A model generated the notes under the pieces. The model had not been told where the DNA came from and searched no databases. It was given only the letters and a program-made list of their open reading frames with translations. This document shows positions 23,044 to 34,845 of a stretch of 64,000 bases of DNA, one piece after another. The DNA is taken from NCBI GenBank assembly GCA_033977485.1, contig CM066993.1:71402864-71466863 (forward strand), written 5' to 3'. Position numbers and translations under genes: made by a program. Position 1 is the stretch's first letter; each line of letters opens with the position of its first letter. Origin of the DNA: Hydrangea macrophylla (Eukaryota; Streptophyta; Magnoliopsida; Cornales; Hydrangeaceae).

Positions 23044-23179
23044 TTAGACTTAATTGTCACACTTATGAAACTCTAGGGTCTAAAATGCTCAAATTGAAAG
23101 TGCAGGGATTAAAGTGTCACAACCCTCAAACTACAGGGGTGCAAAGTGCAATTTATCCAAAAATTATTTTATACATTAA

Positions 23180-23434
23180 GGGTCTGTTTGCTCGTCCTCA
23201 AAATTGAATGGAGTCATTCATGATTCACGCATGGTAGCTATGTTAAAAAGGAGTAATATTTAAATTCACAAATTATATCATCATAAGGAAGCCAAGAAAT
23301 CGCCCCATATGCAGAAATATATTGATGTTCTCTACTTTTCTTGATAGACAAATTTAAAATGATGATTTTCTATATTAAAATACAAACTTACGAATAATCA
23401 TATTCAAATTCGTGAACGTGCAAACAGACGGCCC
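23180..23434. mobile_element. PIF/Harbinger-type MITE upstream of the MADS gene
   Basis: The termini GGGTCTGTTTGCTCG and the inverted CGTGCAAACAGACGGCCC are flanked by TAA on both sides (23177-23179, 23435-23437). The 3-bp TAA/TTA target is typical of Tourist MITEs. It lies about 280 bases upstream of the TATA box of the MADS gene. Confidence 0.85.
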
Positions 23435-23715
23435 TAAATTAATGTGAATAAAATTCATAAAAATACTTCTTGTTATTTAGAAACTTGAGCACATTAATTT
23501 CATTAAATATCCAACAAAATTTCAAATAAAAATTTCGAGACACCCCTCTCTCTATTTGTCATTTATTTAAGTAGGATCAATTTAGAAAAGAAAAAATTCC
23601 ATACCATATAGCAATACAATACAAAAGAATTTTTTTTCCAAATTCAAATGGTATTAATTGACCTCACTGAAATATACGCAGTGCACTTGAACCAATAGGG
23701 TTATTTTGGACCGGA
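23435..23715 (+). promoter_or_regulatory. Proximal upstream region of the MADS gene
   Basis: AT-rich sequence between the Harbinger MITE and the TATA box. No classical CArG box was identified with confidence; runs such as ATTTATTTAAG near 23562 are too loose to call. Confidence 0.35.
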
Positions 23716-23723
23716 TATAAATA
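23716..23723 (+). promoter_or_regulatory. Candidate TATA box of the MADS gene
   Basis: TATAAATA in the context CCGGATATAAATAATG, 338 bases before the start codon. Transcription would begin near 23745-23755, giving a leader of about 300 bases that includes a CT microsatellite. An ATG at 23749 opens a short upstream frame that would be in the leader only if initiation is upstream of it. Confidence 0.55.
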
Positions 23724-23843
23724 ATGAACCACTGGTCATACTAGAAATATGGGATCCATTACACATCTAGCTCTACCTTGGACCCCTTCCTTTCTCTCTC
23801 CTTCAATCTCTCTCCCCTTTGAATCTCCTCCCACCCCTTATAA

Positions 23844-23846
<3 letters not shown>

Positions 23847-23884
<38 letters not shown>
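23847..23884 (+). repeat. (CT)n microsatellite in the 5' leader
   Basis: About 19 uninterrupted CT units, ending 169 bases before the start codon. CT-rich leaders are common in plant genes. Confidence 0.95.
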
Positions 23885-23886
<2 letters not shown>

Positions 23887-24053
23887 ATCCTTGTAAGGTT
23901 CTTGTTGTCCATATATTGTTTACTTATAGTGCAATTTTTTTTCCTCCTTTTTTTGTCGTAAAGTTGATCTTGATTCTCTCTATTACTATCTCTAACAATT
24001 AAATTTAAACTTCTTTCCTTCTTTCCATACATATAGAAGAAGAAAGATTAAAA

Positions 24054-25021
24054 ATGGGACGTGTTAAATTGGAGATAAAGAAAATAGAGAACAACACGAA
24101 TCGCCAAGTTACATTTTCAAAGCGTCGAAATGGACTCATTAAAAAGGCCTATGAGCTTTCCATCCTCTGTGACATTGATATTGCTCTTATCATGTTCTCT
24201 CCCTCCGGCCGTCTTAGTCAATTTTCCGGCAAAAAAAGGTGACACTGACTCCAAGTATTCAATTTCAATATTGTTTTCATGTACAATTTGGTCATTGTAT
24301 TTACATACATGTATAACTTTAACATTTCTTGATAGTCATTGTTATTTGTTGGCTCCAAAAGTGACATTTTTTTTAGGCTGTTTCATGAGTTATTCTTGAC
24401 TCATGTCCAAACTGTACATCTATGAAATGGAATATAACTATCTTAATTGCTCAAGAACATCAAAAATTTACAACAAAATCAATTAAAATTCGCGTTTCTA
24501 CTTACCTTACCGTCTTGGCCTATAATTATGTTTTACTCTCAACATTCCGAGTTCAAAACAACTTGTTCTGCAGCAGGGTCGGCCCTGAGATTTTGAGGGC
24601 CCTACTCGAACTTCTAAATGGGGGCCATCTGTATATTAGCATAAATATTACAAATATTACTTATTGATTACTTAAATAAAAAATTTGGATTAGTATTTTT
24701 TAGAGTGGACCCTGCCTAAAGGGGGGCCCTACGCGACTGCGTGTGCCGCTTCCCCTCAGGGGCCGGCCCTGTTCTGCAGCTCTGGTACTCTTAGAAATTC
24801 AAAGAACAAAACTACAATAATTTTCCCAAGTTTTTTTTAGGTATCTTAATTTTCTTGCAATTAAGCCACCCAAAAACAGGGGCACTTGGTATGTTGCAGA
24901 ATGTGTTAACATGATAAAGTTTATATGAATAAATTTAGAGTTTATTAGCTGAAAATTTCTAATCATGATATTTAATTCAAAATAAAAATAAAAATAAGGC
25001 ATGATATGGCTAGTTTTTTTG

Positions 25022-25052
<31 letters not shown>

Positions 25053-28000
25053 TATGTGACCCTAAATCTTTGGGTTCTGGAACTAATTCAATGCCTTGGA
25101 ATCTGGATCTCTGACCAAATATCCAGCAGACTTTAAATTGGGCTTCAAGTGGGTTGGGCCTTTTTCACAATCCACTCAAAATGACTCAGCCCGAATCACA
25201 GTGAATTATCATTCCAACTTTCCAAGTCCAACCCGTTTATTTTGGAGGGTTGGATTTTTATTATTTTCTCTTGGTATGCCGAAATTATTTATAAAAAAAA
25301 AAAAATCAAAATAAACCAAACCAATTATATCTGTACATTTTAGTTCTAATCCAATTTAGTGGCTGTCTGGAAAAGCAAAGAATCGATTCTTCAGTGGTTT
25401 ATAAGTGAATTAAATACAAGTGTTTGATGAATGTCTATTTTTTGTACATGTGCCGCTTGTGCCACTCTAATTTATATTTTAAAATTAATTTATTGTCAAA
25501 CTATAACAATTTCAATTCTCATTAAAAACCGATATAAATTGACACCGAGAATAAACCAAATCCTATTTAAATTTTTTTTTTTTTTTGAATAAAGTTAAAT
25601 TATTATGATTGTATATGCAGGATCGAGGACGTCTTTACCCGTTTCATAAACCTCTCCGACCATGATAGAGAAAAGTATGATTTTTAATTATTTATCCACT
25701 TTATTGACAGATATTCTCTTTATTGGTTTATGGTAAAAATAAAATCTAATTATTATTGCAGTGCTATATGTTCCACAAGCAAAGAAAAGGAACAGTACGT
25801 ACTTAAAGACTATTTATTCTCGAATACATTTTTGCTCACCCTAAAATTGTTCACTCTTTGTTCACCCTCCTCTCTCATTGACTAATACAGTGGGGTCCAG
25901 TATTAAACGAGAATTAATTAATGGTGTAAACTACTGAGCCCCGCTACATTAGCCAATAGAAGAGGAGGGTGAGTAATTTAGGAGTGAGCAAAACTGCACT
26001 CATTTACTCTTTGATGGATTTATTTTTAGTTCTTATTCGGGTTACTGGGAAATATTAATTTTGCCTCTCACTCTCTCTTGCAGTATTCGCAATGTTCTTC
26101 AAAATAAAGATGTAAGTCAACATATCTAGAGTTTTTGTTTTAATGTTAAGGGCTGTTTGGGTAGACATAGAATCAGTAATGTGGTTTTAAAAGTGAACTG
26201 ATTTTACAAATTCAAGTGCTTAGCATAAACCCTGTTGTGTTCATGGGAGTCAGTGTTCAATTTAAAATCACTCCTACAATTGGATCATTATCAAATCAAC
26301 ATAATATTAAATTTTTTTTTTTGGGTGAAAATGAAGTAATGTTTTGTCCATTTTAATTATTTATTTATCTTTTTTGTTTTTCTAAGCGTTTTCGTTGCAC
26401 TTTTTCTACTAGACAAACATCCGCACTCAATTTATATTACGTAACATAATGTTACTAAACTCAAAGGCCCCTCCCCTGTTTTTTTGGATAAATAACATCG
26501 ACCTCCGTAAATATTTGGCTCTGTATCAACTACCCTATGAATTTGACAAAATTTCACTAGTAGGAACCTTTGAGGATTGGATTTGTATTTCAGTCAACTG
26601 CCTCACCTAAACGAGCTAAGGAATTATTAAGATGTCTATACTTCATTGTATGAATTAAAAGCAAAAGAATTATATATATATATATATGCAGTCTAGATGT
26701 TAAGTGCACTTTAAGAAATGGACTTAAAGACGGACGGTGTAAAGAGTGAGAACTTTAAAATTTCTCAATTCTAAAATTTATCATTTTTTTGTGAGAAATT
26801 CTCACTTTTTACACAATCCGTCTTTTTGATCCGTTTTTTTAGGTCCGCTTAAGATCGAGACTGTATAAATATATATTATTTTGGAGTAACGAACATGTCC
26901 TCTATCTCATATACATTTATGTCAAATCATACCAACTAGCTCTATAAGTTTCGAGAAATTTTTCATTTCACAAAAAAAATATATTGATTAACGAGATAAA
27001 TATAGTCGTCGGTTCGTTTAGATGAAGGGGTGAAATTTACGTAAACTACTTAAGGGCGATCAATGAATTTTGAGTAATATTTGGGACACAACTTTCACAT
27101 AATTTTTTTTACACAACCTAAAAGATGTGTCTATCTCTCTCTTGTGGTCCAGTGACATCACAAGAGAGAGATAGACACATCTTTTAAGAAGGTTGTGTGA
27201 AAGTTGTGTCCCAAGTATTACTCATGAATTTTTATCAACCTAAAGGAATTGAATAGTTGATATCAAATTAAATTTGGGGTGTGTTTGATAATCCAATGCG
27301 TTTGATAATGTACCACTTAATTGAAAAGACAACAAAATAATCACTGAAAACTTTAAGTGAAATTTTTTTACTTAAAAGTAACCACTGAATGCAATTTATT
27401 TCAGTACTTGAAACACTGTTTTTCAATGCTTAATTTTCAGTTTTATCAAACAAACCCTTAGTTGAGATTATGATATTTGCCGACATTTTTTTTATTTATT
27501 GTTTTTATTTTTATTTTTAAAATTAGGCGCGTGAATCTTCTTTTGGAAACAACTTTAGTGTGGAACATACAAAATCTCTATTACTCCCTCCGTTCCATAA
27601 TAAGTGTCCACATTTTCTTTTTTGGATGTCCCACAATAAGTGTCCGCTTTCCTAAATTGGTATATAGCTTTTACTTGCTTTCCAAAAATACCCTTATAAT
27701 AAAGACAAAGTAGCATTTATTTTGTGGCCCCAAAACAAGCAAAAAGTCAAACACCCAACACATCTAAGGGTAAAATTGGAAAGTGTCTCTTTAATGAACC
27801 AAAAAAATTAATATAATACAACTTTCTTAAACATTGTGCAAAATGGAAGTGGACACTTATTATGGGACAGAGGGAGTATTAAAACTTCTTTTTTATTTTT
27901 TTAAATATGTTTGAATATTTTTTCTTAAAGAAATTTGGGTGAAATTCATGCAGTTTTTGATCAGCGCCTTAAAGCAACTCAGGAGTGAAAATGACATTGC

Positions 28001-29343
28001 TCTTCAACTAAGCAAGTTTGTACTCTCTCTCTCTTATGAGTTTTTTTTTTTTTTGTGAGGAGCTCTCTTATGAGTTTACAACACACAAGTACATACGAAA
28101 AATTGTTTCAGTTAGAAATGGTGTGGCAGTCAGTTGGGTCCATGTGGTCACATCTTTAGGTGGACACAATAAGTAGATGACTTTAAGTTACATGTCATGT
28201 GTTCTCAAGATCACATTATGTATTGGGTATCACACCTCGTCAACATGATGAATTCGTGTGACGATTTCACCGAGGCTCTGTTTGGTTCATGGATCTAGTA
28301 AGGAAAAAGAAAAATATAGAGAAAATAAGAAAGAAAATTAATTTCTTGTGTTTTCTTTCATGCATAAATAATATAAAAAATTAGAAAGTTTGTATCATAT
28401 TGTTGTAATATTTATTCTATTATAAAGAGAAAGGGAGGTACCATCAGAAACTTTTCGACCATCAATAATTACATAAAAATCATTAAGTTTCTTTCCCTAA
28501 TAAATGTATATAATGAATTAAAATGTCATTAAAATATCACGCATGAACTATTTTTAACTTTCCCTAAAATTTCTCCACTCACAAAATTAGTGGGCCCCTA
28601 CTGGTAAGATTAAAAGAAAGAAAATGACTGACAATATTTAAAATGCTTAATTTATTTCTGAATTTATTCTATTTTCTTTCGTAGTTCAAGGCCGATCCTG
28701 AGGCCATGCAGCGAAGCAACCGCATGTGGTCTCATTTTTAGGCCTCATCCTTAGGCTTATTTTCTTCTAATTTTTTCCTAATTTCTATGAAACTTAGTAC
28801 AGAGGATCCGCCTTTAAAAGTTCGTTTGAGGCCCCAGACAATTTTTTGGGATATCAAGGCCGACACTATCGTAGTATCCTTATTTTTATTCCTTACTAAT
28901 CAAACAAAGGAAAATAGTTTCCTCTATATTTTCCTTTCTTTTTCCTCGCTAAATTCAAGAACCAAACAAAGCATGAATCAGCGAACTGAGGGACATTGGA
29001 ATTGGAAATGACAAATTTGCAAATGATTTTTAACCTCCTTCACTCATTTTCTTTCCCCCCTTGTACATTTTTTTTTGGTTCCTCCCTAATACTTTAATGG
29101 TGCATATTGATGTCTCTTCTACATGATTCCACTACTACACTTTGAATCAGTCCAGCTGCCATGAACTCTGAAGTTGAGGTAAGTGGATAATTAATGTGTA
29201 ATTGTGTATACGTTACAGTGTGTGTGTGAATGGAGTTCTCTTACCTTAGAATTTTATTCTCAATTCAACTTTCTATTTCAGGAGCTTCAAGAGGAAATTA
29301 GTCGTTTACAGCAACAACTTCATATGGCTGAAGAACAAATAAG

Positions 29344-29387
<44 letters not shown>

Positions 29388-32300
29388 GACCCAACAGCCC
29401 AGTCCTCTCTCTCTCTCTCTCGGCCCAACAGCCCAGTCCATTTGGGACCCTAGGCGAGTTCTAGAAGCGACACCCCTGTAATAGACCAACATGGGAGTTT
29501 GGGGTCACGACCCGAGGTGAATTGTTTTTGGTTCCGTTTATATATATATTTTTTTGTATAAGTAATATTATATATATATAGTGAAATTTTACGATCGTAT
29601 TGAAAGTTGTGAGGTATGTTTGTAATAAAATACTTTTTTTATTTGGTTAATAAAGAAATTGAAAATTTTTGAGTTGATGGTAAAATAATTTAGTTTAGAC
29701 TAAACTAAGAAAATAAAACGAAAATGAGTTAGACAAATATTTAAGTGTGTTGGATTACAGGGGAGCTAATATGTTATATGTAATTGTTTTTTCAAAAGTG
29801 TGGTACAACTGTTAATTTATTTGGGAATCAAATTTGAAATTCAAATTTAGGAAGTATAGCTTTATTCATTATATATAAAAAAAAAATTTCCAAATGGGCC
29901 CCATTATTATTATTATTATTTGGGTTAATTACATTCTACTCTCTTGTGGTTAGACACAGGCTTCAAAAGTGGACACTTAACCCTCTTGTAGTTTCGGACT
30001 AAACTGAAACCGTTAATATTTACCTCAAAACTGATCAAAATCCTAAAATTAGCCATAAATATGAAAACATACCCACTTTGTGAGGTTAATCTTTGGGTAA
30101 GACCTCTATGTGGGGATAATACTGTCATTTAACTCACCTATGTGGGGCTAATTTTTAGCACTCAACCCCTTTGTGGGGGTTAATTTTGACACTTAAACTC
30201 TCCTATGTGGGACTAATTTTAATACTTAATCCCAAAGTGGCGCTAGAGATAAATTTGAGTAATTGTTTTTAGACCAAAATCACAAAGGGAAAAATGTCCA
30301 CTTTTGAAGCACGGGAGGTAAAGTGAAAATAGACCTAACCACAATGAAATAAAAATGTAATTAACCTTTTTTTTTTTTTGCCACATTAATAAACCCTTGG
30401 CGACGCCATAGAAAGGGCCGGTCCAATGAGCCTATAAAAATTGAAAGGAATTGCAGGTCTCTTCAAGTCCGTGTGAGCTTGACCACACAAGCCCAAAGTC
30501 TGTCACGAGTTGAATTAAGAGTAGAGTTAAATACACTCATATTTTTGTTATGTACATCTATTTCACTTTAAATTTATATATTTTTTGAGGAATTTGTATT
30601 GTTTTATTATTTAAAAAATATTAAACAATGACATGTAGGTGACATAGCAAAAATATGGGTGTATTTAGCTCCATCCTAAATTAACTATACAGATATCAAT
30701 GAGATATACATACAGAGAATTACTATTAGTACTCCAAACATGAACTAATGCACTCCATTATACCATTCTGACAACCTGTCGTACTATGCACTCAATACAG
30801 TCTATGAAGTGCATTTATTAATCAATAGAGTGCGAATAACATTACCCAAACATTATACTCCGTATATAGTTATGTAATTGGGCCTGCGTGTCGCTATCCA
30901 AGCCCAGCCCGATATCTAGATCAACTCGTGATTTCTAGGCTTCTAGCCTGTCTTCTATTCTTTCTATGAAATTTATAAAAGATTGTCCCTATCCACTATA
31001 AGTAGAGTAATGCTTCTCAAATCTTAATTTCAAACTCATATTTCAAATGACGTGGTAGTAGGTTCACTAAATTTTGATACAATGATGTTGAAGTAATCTT
31101 ATCATTATTGAAGGTAGTCCCATTATAATCATTGTCACATCACTTAAGATATAAATTTGAAATTAAGATTTGGTAATCATAGCGTTACTCCTCTTAAATG
31201 ATTTTGCAGCTCTGTTGTAAAAGAGTGTTTCCTTGCCGGTGGTTAATGACCATTCCAAGAATTTTTTAGGACATAAATTTAGACACATTACATTTTGTTA
31301 TCTAGTTTGCTGCAATTCTTTGTATTTTTTTTTTATTTGCCCCATTTAATTTAGGATAAAACTTTACACACAACCTTTTCTGCATAACCCACAAAAGTAT
31401 GTCTATCTCTCTCTTGTATCAACATTTGATGTTAGTGGACCCCACAGTGATGCAGGAGAGAGATATACACATTTTTTTATGGGTTGTGCACAAGAGATTA
31501 TGTGAAAGTTGTGTGTGAAGAATTACTCTTTAATTTAAGGTAATATTTTTTGGACTTCTTGAAACACTGAACCAGGATTTTTGAGCCTGATCCACTAAAA
31601 ATGACATCAATTGAGGGGCTTGAAACATGCGAGAAACATCTTGAAAATACCTTAAACTGTGTTGCAGAGAGGAAGGTATGTATATATTTTTTAATTTTAA
31701 TCAAGCTTTTTCTTGAATTTCATAGTCCTTTGCAGTAGTACTATCCTCAAAATAAGGAAAAATTATTTCATATGACCATCACACTTGTGTGAATGTCATT
31801 ATGATCTGATATAATGTGGTTTCCACATCGGTCCTACAGAAATAGAGAATCATAGTGGCATTCGCACGTGGTGTGCTATATACAAATTTCAAATCACTAC
31901 ATTAGTCATGCATAGCCTCTAAATTGATTATGCATCTGTGAATATTTGTATTCCCTTGTTTGTCTTGCAGAAATATTTGATGAGCAACCATCTGTCTTCT
32001 TATGATCCATCTTGCATACAGGTAATTAACATAGCACAAAATGCTCTCATTATCTATGCATGTGTGTGTGTGATGATTAAGCTTTGGTTATCTTTTGGAT
32101 TGATTCAATTTGGTTTGCTAGATTTAAATATGCCAAAATTAACAACAGGTGATGCCAAACTCTTTTGAGAATGAATTTGTCAACTGGATACCTGATAATG
32201 GTCACAACCATTCCCAAATTTTTGATGCATCTGCTTCTTCACTTCCACTCAGGTACTTGTACTACTAAACTAGTAGCACCAGTGACAGTATTTTGCTCTT

Positions 32301-34845
32301 AATTATTCTCAATTTACTTCTTCTTTAGCAAGGGACTGTTTGGGAACTGCGAGTTCTCAAAGTTTTTGGCATTGCTTGCTTTTACATTCTATGATTGGAT
32401 TGCATAAGCAGAGGGGGGGCAAGACACACCTAACTAAGTTCATAAAAAGGGTAAGTCTATTGTGAAAAGCTTCTCATATGAGAATGCAGGTTTTAACCGT
32501 TGGATGAGAATATAACCATAAGATTCCCTCATGAGATGCATTTATTGCTAGGTTCTCATCTAACGATTAAAACCCGCCTTCTCATATGAAAAGCTGCTTA
32601 TTATAGACTTGCCCTCATAAAAATATGCCAGATAGACTAATTCAAGCAGGTCTCACGATGAATCTAGCAAAGTTAGAGGGGGCCCAAATAGGCCTTAAAC
32701 AAGTTCACAAAAATCTATCGGATAGACAAAGTGGGATAGGTCTAGTGAATTCGCCAGATCAAATGCTTGTGAGATCATTCACCACGAAACAAAATAAGTC
32801 AGTGAAAAGTTTCTGGAAACTAGGGAGTTCACCGAGACACTATAATAAACAACGATTCATAATGTACCAAAGGAAAAAATAATAATAAAAGATATTAAGA
32901 ATGTTTAAAAAAAAAAGTTAGGCTCAATCAATTTTTTGTTTCTTATCTGGTTTTTGTTTATATATATATATATATATATATATTGTAAAATTAACTTTAC
33001 GTTGGTTTACCAAAGAACTACTCCCTCCGTCCCAGATTGTTAGGCACTCTTTCTATTTTGGACCGTCCCAAAATGCTTGTTCATTTTGAAAAGTCAACAC
33101 ACCGAATTTTGCATCTTTCCTATTTTGTCATTTCTTTTTTTACAATTTTCACAAATCTTAGTTCATAGAAAAACTAAATTAAGGGCAATGTTGGAAACTA
33201 TGAATATTTAAACATGAAAAAAAAAAGTGTAATAAATGATGTTCCCTTAAAAAGTTGGATTCTCTAAAAATACCCAACAATTTGGGACGGAGAAAGTACA
33301 TTAGAGCAGACATGGGCTCTATGCAACTGAATAGCATATAAGCATATACCAAACACCTGAAATATACAATCAATGAACAATAAAATCAGTTCTAAACCTT
33401 CCAAAACGGCCACAAACATTAGAAACTAATTATTAATTGTAAAATATTTACACATTAGGGATGTTTCGCCTGGAATGTATGATCCATTGTTGCAAGGAAC
33501 AAGCTCAAACATGGACCCACATGGCAGCATGGGAGAGTGCCACGTCAACAACCCCAGTGACGGAAACATTCCAACATGGCACCATGCTTATGCCTCAACA
33601 AGTCTCCACTCCACCCAGATGAATCCAACATTGTTTCCTTCACTGCAGGTTTTAATTTTCTCCTAAATCATAAAAATCATCATTTCCATGTTGTTTTCAT
33701 CACATTTTTTTTAGGCTATGTTTGGTTCATGTTTGGTTCATGAATGTCGTGAGGAAAAATAAAATAGGAATGAAAAATAAGAAAGAAAACCCTCGTATTA
33801 TTCCCTTGTGTTTTCTTTAATATTTAAATAATATTAAAAATTAAAATTTTTTAAATATAATTTTAATATATAAGAAAGGGAAATGACTCACAACCTTCAA
33901 AATAGTTGATTTATTTCGCAACTTATTCTCTTTTCTTTTCTATTTTTCTCATCATTTTTCTTATTTACCAAACAAATGAATTTATTTTCATCTGTGTTTT
34001 TCTTTATTTTCCTTTTCTAAATCCAAGAACCACACAAAGCATTAACTACAGATACAGAAGTTTTGTAATTTGTGCTCGTCTGGTAACCAATTATTTGAGA
34101 TTATTAGAAAAGTTGAGTCGGCTTAGCAACCAAAATTTATTACTGTTTTTTTTTTCTTCATCTTTTATAACAACAATCAGATTTTTCGAAATTTGATTAA
34201 CCTAAAATCAACAAGTTGAAGCTTTTGGGGAAAAATGAACTAGTGAAATTGTTATTTTTGCAAAAATGTGTCTATTGCCGTTCAAAATCATCTTTGCGTG
34301 GCACTTATATTTCAAATGTCCTTTTTGCCATATTCTTTGTAGAAAATTATTTCAGCAGCTGGATTGTCAACCACCCTTGCCCAGAAATAATATCTCTGTG
34401 GAACGTCATTTAATGGGAAATATATAGAGATATCATAAAAATTTGGTAAAAAGTCTCTCATATTGAATTATTTGAGTTTAAACGACAACTCGTTAATGTA
34501 TTAAGTTTGGTAAAAAATCTCTAAGCAGTGAAACTTAATCAAATCAAATCCGTTTGTTATAAAATTTCACATGACTAAATATGTGAAATTTTTTTGTTGA
34601 TAGACTTTTTAGGAAAATTAATAATAGAACATTTGTATTTTGTAGGACTTTTAACTAAAATTTTACATTTTAGTGTGCTGTAATATAATATTTTATAAAA
34701 ATTTGATAAAGAGTCTAAACGGTGCCACCAGCAGCATCACGGAATGGATGGCTCAGGCATGGTGGCGGTGATGCCACGCGATCAATCAGAGATCCAATCA
34801 AGCGGCTCACACTCACAACCATTCAATGAAGCTACAAATTATTAG
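24054..34845 (+). CDS. MIKC*-type MADS-box transcription factor, AGL66/AGL104 (S-clade) type, 12 exons
   Basis: A nuclear DNA-binding protein. In Arabidopsis the S-clade members AGL66/AGL104 pair with P-clade partners to control pollen maturation (family knowledge). Coding exons: 24054-24238, 25621-25674, 25762-25794, 26084-26111, 27954-28015, 29151-29178, 29282-29343, 31576-31675, 31971-32021, 32149-32252, 33459-33648, 34735-34845. All introns are GT-AG and all phases join, giving 335 codons plus stop. Residues 1-60 are the MADS domain ([39 protein letters not shown]). Then come [11 protein letters not shown], a K-like coiled coil around 95-150 ([24 protein letters not shown]), EPDP, the signature [10 protein letters not shown] (186-195) and a Gln/Ser-rich C-terminus with YDPLLQG and VMPRDQSEI. 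The linker after the MADS domain is somewhat shorter than in AGL104. The last exon is the least certain; its acceptor could be three bases earlier. Introns 1, 4, 5, 7, 10 and 11 exceed 1 kb and hold MITEs. Confidence 0.9.
24574..24771. mobile_element. hAT-type MITE in intron 1
   Basis: The ends CAGGGTCGGCCCTGAG and the inverted CTCAGGGGCCGGCCCTG are flanked by an exact 8-bp duplication TTCTGCAG (24566-24573, 24772-24779). An 8-bp target and CAGGG ends are typical of hAT elements. Confidence 0.92.
25823..26005. mobile_element. MITE, family with GCTCATTCTTTGCTCA-like ends (copy 2), intron 3
   Basis: It begins about 30 bases after the exon 3 donor, matches the element at 20463-20652, and has inverted ends TTTTTGCTCACCCTAAAATT / AATTTAGGAGTGAGCAAAAC. 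It accounts for most of intron 3. Confidence 0.75.
27070..27227. mobile_element. Hairpin MITE, AGATGTGTCTATCTCTCT family (copy 1), intron 4
   Basis: The inverted ends GAGTAATATTTGGGACACAA / TTGTGTCCCAAGTATTACTC have inner arms sharing AAAGATGTGTCTATCTCTCT. The whole element folds into one hairpin. Relatives are at 31355-31527 and 36747-36893. Confidence 0.85.
27278..27459. mobile_element. Harbinger-like MITE, intron 4
   Basis: The ends GGGGTGTGTTTGATAA and the inverted TTTATCAAACAAACCC enclose about 180 bases. The target duplication is not clear. Confidence 0.6.
27584..27876. mobile_element. Stowaway MITE, intron 4
   Basis: The ends CTCCCTCCGTTCCATAATAA and their inverse ACTTATTATGGGACAGAGGG are flanked by TA on each side. 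It ends 77 bases before exon 5. Confidence 0.92.
28274..28974. mobile_element. GGCTCTGTTTGGTTC-type MITE, intron 5
   Basis: The left end GGCTCTGTTTGGTTCATGGA and the right end AATTCAAGAACCAAACAAAG are inverted copies. Two relatives are at 33714-34041 and at 44830-47380 (split). It contains a nested hAT-type MITE. The target duplication is unclear in this copy. Confidence 0.7.
28687..28868. mobile_element. hAT-type MITE nested in the intron 5 MITE
   Basis: The ends CAAGGCCGATCCTGAGG and the inverse AAGGCCGACACTA are flanked by TCGTAGTT / TCGTAGTA (7 of 8 identical). It is related to the CAGGG family in intron 1. Confidence 0.75.
29346..29439 (+). repeat. (CT)n tracts at the start of intron 7
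   Basis: About 20 CT units begin two bases after the intron 7 donor GT. A second short CT run with a duplicated CCCAACAGCCCAGTCC follows at 29390-29439. Confidence 0.9.
29932..30366. mobile_element. MITE with GGGTTAATTACATT ends, intron 7
   Basis: Inverted ends GGGTTAATTACATTCTAC and ATGTAATTAACC, with inner matching blocks around AAAAGTGGACACTTAACC and CCACTTTTGAAGCACGG. The target duplication is not resolved because both flanks are simple sequence. Confidence 0.65.
31003..31196. mobile_element. MITE with GAGTAATGCT ends (copy 1), intron 7
   Basis: The inverted ends AGAGTAATGCTTCTCAAATC and GATTTGGTAATCATAGCGTT enclose a Gly-free AT-rich body with inner inverted copies of ATTTCAAATT. A relative is at 49182-49375. 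Confidence 0.65.
31355..31527. mobile_element. Hairpin MITE, AGATGTGTCTATCTCTCT family (copy 2), intron 7
   Basis: Inverted arms around ACTTTACACACAACC / GAAAGTTGTGTGTGAAG with the inner TATGTCTATCTCTCTCTTG block. It ends about 48 bases before exon 8. Confidence 0.75.
32459..32614. mobile_element. MULE-type MITE, intron 10
   Basis: The ends GGGTAAGTCTATTGTGAAAA and the inverse TATTATAGACTTGCCC are flanked by an exact 9-bp duplication TCATAAAAA (32450-32458, 32615-32623). Confidence 0.92.
33021..33296. mobile_element. Stowaway MITE, intron 10
   Basis: The ends CTCCCTCCGTCCCAGATTGT and the inverse ACAATTTGGGACGGAGAAAG are flanked by TA on both sides. Confidence 0.9.
33714..34041. mobile_element. 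PIF/Harbinger-type MITE, intron 11
   Basis: The ends GGCTATGTTTGGTTCATG and the inverse AAGAACCACACAAAGCA are flanked by TTA on both sides (33711-33713, 34042-34044). Confidence 0.85.

Larger units (their letters stand above)
20730..23158. mobile_element. 2.4-kb palindromic MULE-like element with two nested insertions
   Basis: The ends GGATAAATTGCACTTTCATC and the inverted GTGCAATTTATCC are flanked by an exact 9-bp duplication AAAAATTAT (20721-20729, 23159-23167), a Mutator-type target site. The arms pair inward over most of the element and meet in a hairpin centred near 22225. Two other palindromic elements (21024-22035 and 22617-23043) are inserted in the left and right arms. No transposase is encoded. 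Confidence 0.9.

Noticed and set aside
24130..24399. 89-codon plus-strand ORF overlapping exon 1
   Set aside because: Out of frame with the MADS domain and runs into intron 1.
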